Assembly: GCA_965153455.1 (NCBI GenBank)
Contig: OZ234494.1
Coordinates: 15,500,001-15,564,000 of the forward strand
Length of the DNA stretch: 64,000 nucleotides
Direction of reading: 5' to 3'
Origin: Sphagnum compactum
Lineage: Eukaryota > Bryophyta > Sphagnopsida > Sphagnales
The position numbers were made by a program, and so were the translations under genes. Shown here piece by piece: positions 55,905 through 64,000 of this stretch. Positions within the stretch are counted from its first letter, which is position 1. Each line of letters opens with the position of its first letter. Below the pieces are notes generated by a model. That model was not told the DNA's origin. It searched no databases and saw only the letters and a list, made by a program, of their open reading frames with translations.

Positions 55905-56935
55905 AGCCAAAAGTTTTGTTAAAAGTTTTGTTGACAAAATATCTTTAAGTTAATTCAAGAAAATATAAAGGATTTTTTAAGAAATAAAAATTTAATGAAG
56001 AAAAGATAGAGCTTTTGCCAACAAGTAAAGGTTTAGCTATGAAGAAATGGAAGTTTTGCCAAAAGGTATAGGTTTAACCAAGAAGAATTAAAAGTTTTTC
56101 CAATTTGTAGAAGCTTAACCAAAAAGAAATAGGGGTTCTACTAAGAGGTAAATGTTTAGCCCAAAAAAGATAAAGGTTTCGTTGATAGGTAAAGGTTTAA
56201 CCATGAAAAGTTCAAAGTTTTTTCAAGTGATAAAGGTTTAAGCAAGAAAATGAAAGGTTTTGTTGAAAGCTAAACATTTAGTTAAGAAGAGGTTAAGGTT
56301 TTGCTAAGAGGTAAAAGTTTAATCAAGAATAAATAAAACTTTTGCCAATGTGTAATGGTTTAACCATAAAGAGACAGAAGGTTTTGTCAAGAGATATAGA
56401 TTTAGACACAAAAAAAACTAAAGTTTTTTCCAAAAGGTAAAAGATTAGCTAAAAATATATATAGGTTTTGTTGAAAGCTAAACATTTAGTTAAGAAGAGG
56501 TTAAGGTTTTGTCAAGAGGTAAAAGTTTAATCAAGAATAAATAAAACTTTTGCCAATGTGTAATGGTTTAACCATGAAGAGATAGAAGGTTTTGTTACGA
56601 GATATAGATTTAGACACAAAAAAATTAAAGTTTTTTCCAAAAGGTAAAAGATTAGCTAAAAAATATATAGATTTTGTTGAAAAGCAAAGGTTTTGTTACG
56701 AGATAGAGGTTTCGCTAAAAAGATATAAAGATTTTGTCAACATGTAAACATTTAGCCATGAAAAGATGGAGGTTTAGCCAAGACATATAGGGTTAGCCAA
56801 GAAGAGTTAGAACTTGTGCAAAAAAGAAAAGGTTTAGCCAATAAATATAGGTTTACCTAAGAAGAGTTAGAAGTACCAAAAGGCAAAAGTTTAGCCAAGA
56901 GATATAGGTTTAGCCATGACAAAATAGAGGGTAGG
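55905..56935 (+). repeat. degenerate minisatellite with 41-bp period
   Basis: About 1 kb of diverged units containing a GGTTTARCCAAGAAGA part and a GGTTTTGCCAAGAGGTAAA part. GTTTA-type words start at 56072, 56113, 56154, 56195 and 56236, spaced exactly 41, and then near 56275 and 56317. A longer segment, about 205 bp or five units, is itself duplicated: GGTTTTGTTGAAAGCTAAAC occurs near 56256 and 56465. The period is not a multiple of three and stops are frequent, so it is noncoding. Confidence 0.88.
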
Positions 56936-59639
56936 TAGGTAAGGGGTTGGTAGGTAGAGCCAAGATGCAAGTCAATAATGTAGCTAGGTCAGTAGGGTAG
57001 CTAGGGAACTAGGGTGATTTGGTTGGAGGGTAGTACGGTCAGGGTTACGAAAAAAAACACTCAAAAAGGTTGACTGTGGTACAATGTTGGGTTAACACAG
57101 GGTCAAGAATTGGATGAAAAAATGCAGCCCATCCTATTGACAGAACGGCCAACTAGTGCACTGGTGAGTGCTGGTATGCTTACACTCTTCAAATTGTCAG
57201 CAATTTTATTTTTTGGTACTAGAAATTGAAAGAGCACAGCTCGCCAATTTGGGTGTGGTCTTGGTATTGTTGGAAAGCCCTCTGTGATTAGGATTTATTG
57301 AAGGCAATTTGGAAATTTTTAGACCCTAAGGTGCTGGAGATATTGAATTTTGAGTAAATTTTTGTCACTGAAAATTCAATTAAATTACAGAAAATGATTT
57401 GGAAGGAAAAGTTAGTTGAGTAACCAATTCACAATTAGGCCAACTGCATAGACTACACTAATTTAATATGAAATGGCCTCTCTATTTTTGGCTTGAGACT
57501 TCTTTTTTAATAGATAAACTTTTGTGGTACACTTCTATTTGTATAGCACCATAGGGTTTTTTTTGGTGAAGCCCTCAAATTTTTAGGCACGAGTCTCCCC
57601 ATTTTGGTACACTCCAATACCAACACCAAGGGTGTATGGATGTAGAGTTTTCTCATTTCATCCAACTTTGGACAGCTTTGGTTAGCATCAAAGTTTGTTT
57701 TAAACTATTTTCATATCTGATCTTTGAGGGTGAATCACGTAAACTCAAGGGACGACTTTGGAAAACGTGAAATCTATTTTCTTTTTATGCAACTGAGTAT
57801 ATGAGCTTTGCCTACAGCACAGATGACATCCCAAAGAGCTTGAGAATCAGGACAAGGCATTTATTTAGGTTGAATTTAGGTGACTTTGGGTAAACTCCTT
57901 AAGCACTCAAAGTAAAGAAAAAAATATGTAGTACACAAATTTAAGTAGGCAATTGTGTCCTCTCTCTTAAAAGCGTGTTAAGGCGTTCATGAAAGTAATA
58001 TTCCTAATGTTATTGTGATAATTCTTTGTAAAGTAATATAGAAGCAATGGAAAAGAGGAGCCTACTTGCTCAAGTTCCATGTAGCTGAAGAGACCATTCA
58101 AGTAAAAGTCTTTGGAACTTCTTTAGAAGGTCAAGGAGCATGCACTGCTGGAGAAAAACTGCAGCAAAAGTTTCCTTGATCCAAGCTAGGAAGTAGCACC
58201 AAGAAATTGATGGGTGGACTTTGTGTACAAAAAATCCCCAGAGTGGGGGGAAGTCACAAAATAGGGGCCTAGGATGAGGTAGCAGCTGAGCCCAGCCATG
58301 CATGTGTCAATGTCAGGATGACGTTAAATATACCCTAACAAGCTTTGTTACAACAACAAGTTGCAGAAAGACAAGTCCCAACAGAGCTCATTAGAGGTTA
58401 TTCAGAATCCCCACTCTTGGACTTTTACGCACTTGAAGTAAAGCACGCCACAAATACTATCACCAACCTAGGGTGTAAGGTTTACGTAGATCACAAGGTG
58501 GAGGAACAGAGAATGTATTACACTTACTATTTCAGAGTAGGGAGGATCTTACATTGTATGCTTTTAGGGCTTAGATCCCCATGCCTAAGGAGTATACATA
58601 ACGTGGGCATAAGATGCTTATAGGCACAAGATTCCCCTGACTTTTAAGGAGTAGCCATAATATCCCTTCAATTCTCTAAATGGATATTCATGAAGAAAAG
58701 GTGCCCTCCAAATATACAAGGATACTTCTTCAAGTGCTTTATGCCTCCTTTGATGAAATTCTTACTCCTTTGTACTCTTCCCAGAACTTTGTTGCAAAGT
58801 TGCCCAAAAAAGTGGTACTCTGTTTGGCAACCTTTCACAAATATAGGTAGTTTTGGCCGTTCAAAAGACGTCTGGCCCAAGGGTCCTTTGATGTCTAATA
58901 ACTTGCGAAATTTTGCATGCCACCACAATCACAAAGAAATTTATTTTCTCTCTATTATCAACAACCTAGCTATTACTGTTCTAAATATCTTGAATTTTGA
59001 CAATAGATATCAGAGGTGTTATTTTTTTCCGAAATTTGTGATGTAGTGAAACTTCCCAAGTGATAACCATCCTTCAGAAGATGTATGCAAGTTTGAATGG
59101 GGCAATATATTCTATGAATAAGTGCTAATAGCGTGTAACATGTTCCACCCTAAAGCAGGTTTTCTTGGCTTGTGAAGGTCAAGATAAGAAGCAGGATTTC
59201 TGGGAATTTTCTTTTCTTCAAGTGCTTTTGCTTTAACTAAGAATCCCACACTGATTTTACCTCACACATTCACTATCACCCAAAAAAAATCACAGAATTC
59301 TACTCAAAGAGTTATCCACAAAATACCCCAAAATGGGGGTACAGGGGCCCACTTTTGACCCAGTGTTTTTTTTCCAAAACTGAGGACGAAATCCAAAGTC
59401 AGGATTAAAACAGCCCATATGAAAATAAGAAAAGAAGAGAAAGAAAAAAAGAGAGCATGAAACTGGTTATCTCGCCTAAATTTGTCCTCACAGCAGGTTC
59501 ACCCCCAGTTCCCAATTTGCCTATACTACTGCTCATATTCTTGGTTAGGTCCAGTGTTGTCAGAGTGAAACTAACTCTGCAAATCTCTACTGATAGGCTA
59601 CCTATTCTCATTAAAGGATAAATTGTTTTGCTCACTTTA
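56936..59639. other. gene-free stretch
   Basis: GGTA-type tetranucleotide repeats continue to about 57010. 58480-58640 resembles the 965-1230 array in part (GGATCTTA, CATAAGAT and GTATAC words). Frames near 58345 and 58690 have no recognisable domain. Confidence 0.4.
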
Positions 59640-59943
59640 CAGCTACACTGGAATTGAGGATGAAACAGGGATTACAGGGTCAAACTGGGGCCCAAAGACA
59701 GGGTGACTTCAAGGATAACTCTAGTGAACAGTGCTGTCTTCAGTCTGATAACAAGAGTCTCATAACAGTAGGCTATTAAAGATATCCGTTAAGTCACCCT
59801 GTCTTCACCCTGCCTTTCACCCCCTAACCCCTCTTTTAGTGGTATCTGCCAAGTAAGGAAATCTCAGCATGAAATGCTGAAACTCAGTGCGAAATGCTGA
59901 ATCTCAGCATTTAATGCACAAGGTTCAAGAGGAATTATAGTAG
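59640..59943 (-). repeat. repeat family A, copy 3, cut by the hAT element
   Basis: The reverse complement of 59780-59943 matches copy 1 (2440-2620), including CATTTAATGCACAAGGTTC on the plus strand. The copy also contains an inverted pair: CCCAAAGACAGGGTGA at 59691 and TCACCCTGTCTTCACCCTG at 59793. The match stops at 59943, where the hAT terminus begins. Confidence 0.7.
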
Positions 59944-60371
59944 CAGTGTTGGGCAGATATAATCATTTTTTGATCCGTCGTTTCCAATTATCCACCTATT
60001 TGTTACCCACTAGTTCTGATAATTTTTATTTTTCAAAAAAATCAATTGTATTATCCTTTAAGGATATCATCAAAAAATAAAAATCTATTGCCGGATTTCA
60101 GTATGACCGGATATTCATCACCATTAATATCCATCGAATAACCTAGCATTCTGAATAACAAGATAAAACAATTTTTTTTTCAAAAATATTTTACAAATTA
60201 TAAGTCCAAAAGTTCATGTCGTTCAAATTCACCTTCATATTGTTCTAATTCTTCCTCTAAGGCAACATCAGCCTCAATCAATTCTATCAAACTAAAAGGT
60301 GAACTACAACCCATCCTAGGATCACTAAGCCAATTTTTACTAACAAAATTTATCTTATCTAAATTATTTGA

Positions 60372-62425
60372 TTACAAGTGACATCTCCTCAAATTTGTAA
60401 GAATTCCAATCAATGAAAAAATTCTTTTAGTTTGAAAAGTAACAATGCAAAAAATCTAACGAGCAAGAAATGCCACAGTTGAAAATAGAGACTCATGTTT
60501 CGCCCACCACTCTAAAAGACATTTGATGTCCTTGACATCCACTTGAAACCTTCTAAACATCAGCAACTCCTTGTTCACCACCTCCTTTGTTGGCTCACTT
60601 GCTTCAGCAGACATCTCAAAAATGTCCAAGCTATTTTCTTCATTAGTTTCCATATCTACCACAAGTTCAAATTCTGCCATAAGGTGAAGGATGTGGTAGC
60701 ATCTCAAAAGAATAGGAAATAAGGATCCTTGGTCATACTCTTCCACAATGGAAACAACTTGCTCTTTACCAATAAAAGACGAAACCAATGTCAAAATTTT
60801 TAATCTAGGGTCTAACATCAAGGACAACATGTTATGTGTTTTACTTCCTTCATATTTCTTAAAAAATGAAAAAAAACCATCTAAAATGCCTTATACTTTT
60901 CTTCTAATGTTAGATGCAAACAATGATAATCCATGGGCTACAACAAAATCATCATGAATTAAATCCTACAAGTTAGATGAAATTTCAAATTTTGTTTTAA
61001 GTTTTAAGCTCATAATGGTTGTTACATTCAAAACATCAAAAAAGAACCAATGCCCACGAAATTGGTTCAACACACAAACACTTTTAACTGAAGACAAAGC
61101 ATGAACAATTATTTGAAATATGTGCCACATTAAAGGTGGAAGAACACAGCTAGTAATCCTCATTATAGTTTATTGACTATAACAAAGGACAATTACTGCC
61201 TTGAATTGTAATGCCTTTTAAATAGGATGATTTTACTTGCAAACCTATAGAAGTAGATCAAGGATTAACAAAAAAACTTACAATTAAAATAAACTGGAAA
61301 TAATAGCTTGCAAAAATGGAGCAAAAAATTAAATGTTTAAAAACCAAACTAACCTTGTTTTCACTAAAATGTTTAGTTTCTTAGGTCTCAAACCAAATTC
61401 AATGCAAACTCCGTTCCATTTTTTACAACCTTTACTAAATTTCTTTGGCCAAGTAATGCATTTCTGCAAATCTACCTAGGCAAATTTAATAAACACATAT
61501 TTCAAGTTCTTACAAACTTTGTCATCAATTGTGGCATATTGGCACGTTTTGGAAAAAACATGACCAAAACAAGTTCCTTGAAAGCTTTCTTCCAAACCTA
61601 AAGTTTCACATTTAACAATAGACTTCAAAGCATTGGTCAATGTATTTCATCCTTCACATATGCTATGATTTTATTTCTCAAGCCATATGCATCTAAAAGT
61701 TCAATAAGATTTCTAGTCAATGCCTATTTTGTAGTTTAGCAACTTCAAACAAACTAAGAGTAACATGTTTTGGTTTCCAATAAGATCCCAAAAAATTTAT
61801 GACCAAGATAAACACATCATGTGCACCCTTGGACATCCACAAATCAAAATTGGCAATAACACAACTATAATTATTTAGCAAAGGCAAAACATATGTTTCC
61901 TTAGTTTTTTCCACAAATTCAGGCAAAATTGTGTTTGAAAATAATTTTTAAGAAAGGAATTGAACACAAGGACATAATTGTAACACTAAATGCTTTAACC
62001 ACACACTCTCCACAAATTGCAAAGGCAAGTGATTTTTCATTATCAAAAGTGCAAGATTTTCCAATAACATCTTTTGCTCCACATCATCCTTTTTGAATGA
62101 ATCTTTTGAAGCAAAAACTTCAGATATGGAAGAATTGGAAATAAGAGACCTATTCTTTGCAAATTGTCTTTCAACATTTTCTTTCCCTTTATTAGTAATT
62201 TCTTCTTGAAACCTTTTATAAATTGTTGAATGATTTGCATCAAGATGTTTCTACAAACATGTTATGCCACTTGTTTTATAATATGTTATCAAACATTTCC
62301 TTAATTGTTTTCTTGAATTCACAAAAACAGCATGTTGAAAATGACACAATAAACAACGCATCATTTGAAAAACATCCAAGTTTACTTTCAAAATAAAAAG
62401 ACCAACAAAGTGCATTTTTTTCCTT
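60372..62425 (-). pseudogene. decayed hAT-family transposase
   Basis: Minus strand, N- to C-terminal. A BED-type zinc finger (RCLLCHFQ...KHLDANH, about 62360-62245) is broken by an in-frame TAG. Then NFDLWMSKGAHDVFILVINF with WKPKHVTLSLFE (about 61850-61750) matches the hAT core. LMLDPRLKIL (about 60820) and the dimerisation end (LLEWWAKHESLFSTVAFLAR, then a TAG and QTKRIFSLIG...LRRCHL) reach a stop at 60372. The order is as in plant Ac-like transposases, which cut and paste hAT elements. Stops and frameshifts between the blocks make it inactive; some gaps might be introns. Confidence 0.82.
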
Positions 62426-63099
62426 GAGTATGCAATTGTTGCAAAATTTGTTTAATTTTTTTTTTCATTAGACTTTCCTAGCACTTTACTTACTTCAGTT
62501 TGTAGGCTTGGATTTTCTCTTTCTTCCTTTATTTGATTAACTTCAGTTTCATCATTTATGCATATTATATATTCTTCAGTTTGCATTATTTGATTATTAA
62601 AGTCATTTGACCCTTCCATCTTTCACAACTGTTCTATAAGGCCAAATGGTGGAAAAAACTAAGGAAACAAATACAAAGTTTTATTATGTGATGTGATAAT
62701 AATCCTTTTATGCACAACTAAGTATGATGCAAAACATTTACAAGTAAACAAAGATAGAAAACTGCAAAATAAACAAAGATATAAAATTGCAAAGCATTTA
62801 CAAACAAGCAAAAAGATAATACTACAAAACAAGTAAGTAAAGATGTAAAACTATCAAAAGTACAAGAATTTATGTTTGTCTCCAACACAATTTGTAACAA
62901 GCCCTGCACCACAAACCAAAAGCAAAAAAAATTAAAACAAAGGAACAAAACACATGAGATAAAAAAACAAAAAAAATGGAAATAAACAAAGGGAAAAAAA
63001 CTTACTGAAAAAATACAAGTTTTCAATTTTCAACTCCCAACCACTCCCAATTCTTACAAGAAGGAATATAGGGGGGTAGTACAAGATTTTTCAACGAAT

Positions 63100-63625
63100 A
63101 ACAACACACCAATAGCATCACCACGAAGAGGAGCACAACAACACAAAGAACCTTGTACCTGAAATAGGAGAGCATCATCACAAATGAGAGCCAAACAACG
63201 TAAAGGAAAGTCGGGCAATATCAAAAGGAGAGTAGGGTAGCATGACAAGGAGAGCCCAACATCACAAAGAGGAAAACAAAGTAGCACAAAGAGGAGAATT
63301 CAACAGCATGAAGAATAGTTCAGAGTAGTGCAAAAAGGAGATGTGAAAAGGAAAGCCCAACAACGCAAGGAAGAGAACAAAACAATGCAAAGAAAAAAAC
63401 TTAACAACACAAAGAAGAGACTAGAGCAGCACAAAGAAGAGACCAGAATAACGCGATGAGGAAAACCCAACAATGCAAAAAAGATATCAGAGCAACGCGA
63501 AGAAAAGACCCGCACAACGCGAGGAGGAAAGTCTAGCAACATGTGAAAGAAAAAAGAGCAACGTGAAAAAGAAGCAAGAGCAAGCGCAAAGAGGAGACAT
63601 GAGCAATGTGAAAAGAAAAAGTAAG
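63100..63625 (-). repeat. minisatellite with 22-bp period inside the hAT element
   Basis: Units of the form CAACGCRAAGAAGAGACCAGAG. CAAC/CAAT words start at 63361, 63383, 63405, 63427 (CAGC), 63449 (TAAC), 63471, 63493, 63515, 63537 and 63559, each 22 apart. Earlier units at 63260, 63282 and 63304 keep the same step with small phase breaks. Leu/Phe/Cys-rich minus-strand frames over it follow from the repeat and are not genes. Confidence 0.88.
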
Positions 63626-63659
63626 AAAAGGAGAAAGTGGGCCCAAGATGAGTTCGAGC

Positions 63660-64000
63660 CTCATTCTATTTTAGATTTAGGGTTTTTTTTTGTCGGTCTA
63701 ATGGCGGCACCCACAGCAATTTTTTCCCTTGTAACGGCCTACACCAGCGCCCACAACTTTTATTTTCCTTGTAACGGCCTACACTAGCACCCACAATTTT
63801 GTTTTGATCCTTCTAACAACCTACACGACTACAATCTACACCTTAAACTACACTTAAAACCTAAACCCCTCTCATATCATATCCAGGCAGGGATTTAATA
63901 TCTGCCTTATATGATTTAATATCATATTTTCAAAAAACATATTCTGTCCAGATATTATATGAGCGGATATCATTATTTTGAGATCCAGAGATAAGGATAT
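63660..64000. other. hAT subterminal region
   Basis: AT-rich with a GCACCCACA(G/A)CAATTTT-type duplication at 63700-63800 (GTAACGGCCTACAC occurs twice) and GATATTA/TAATATC words to the edge. No gene seen. Confidence 0.45.

Larger units (their letters stand above)
59944..64000 (-). mobile_element. large hAT transposon, right end outside the window
   Basis: Starts at 59944 with CAGTGTTGGGCAGATATAAT, a typical hAT-type terminus, inserted in a family A repeat. The base octet before it, TATAGTAG, is the candidate target duplication. The interior carries a decayed hAT transposase on the minus strand. GATAT-rich subterminal sequence occurs just inside the left end (60060-60130) and again at 63880-64000, so the right terminus should lie shortly beyond the window. 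Confidence 0.7.

Noticed and set aside
55905-56935. CRISPR-like array
   Set aside because: Units are contiguous and degenerate with no unique spacers, and the setting is a plant nuclear genome; it is a minisatellite.

Overview
This window looks like nuclear DNA of a land plant. The recognisable genes are plant-type: two DUF4220/DUF594 membrane proteins, an F-box/kelch-like protein and a glycine/proline/histidine-rich GPRP-type protein. Genes are sparse and separated by tens of kilobases of AT-rich DNA full of decayed transposons (Helitron, hAT, CACTA-like, non-LTR reverse transcriptase) and minisatellites. That density suggests a large, repeat-rich genome. I cannot name the species; a non-flowering vascular plant is possible but is a guess.

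Layout. 0-7.8 kb is intergenic: a three-unit tandem repeat, dispersed repeats, telomere-like CCCTAAA runs and a 13-bp minisatellite. 7.8-18.06 kb is the most structured part. An intact intronless DUF4220/DUF594 gene (9973-12669) has its promoter region and first 280 coding bases copied in inverted orientation 4.6 kb downstream (arms 7794-10252 and 14848-18056). The copied 5' end runs into foreign sequence and forms a 157-codon chimeric reading frame ending at a poly(A) signal. The right arm carries a 692-bp Helitron, and the left arm preserves its empty site. 18-21.2 kb is intergenic with short tandem repeats. 21.4-28.1 kb holds a divergent pair: an F-box/kelch-like gene on the minus strand and a 5'-truncated, frameshifted relative on the plus strand, with a 250-bp tandem repeat between them. 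28.6-41 kb is transposon debris: a decayed LINE-type reverse transcriptase, a CACTA-like element, shared dispersed repeat families and a small hAT-like element. 41996-44767 is the second intact DUF4220/DUF594 gene. 46.7-48.25 kb holds two head-to-tail Helitrons, the second with the C-terminal end of a Helitron helicase. 50.09-50.78 kb is the two-exon GPRP-type gene on the minus strand with a CpG-rich promoter region. 51.6-52.1 kb is a foldback element. 55.9-56.9 kb is a 41-bp minisatellite. From 59944 to the right edge is a large decayed hAT transposon inserted in an older repeat and containing a 22-bp minisatellite.

The protein genes do not form an operon or visible pathway. The functional interest is the DUF4220 locus: its inverted duplication could give double-stranded or antisense RNA against gene 1 and perhaps against its paralogue 32 kb away. 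This is an inference from structure; no expression data are available here.
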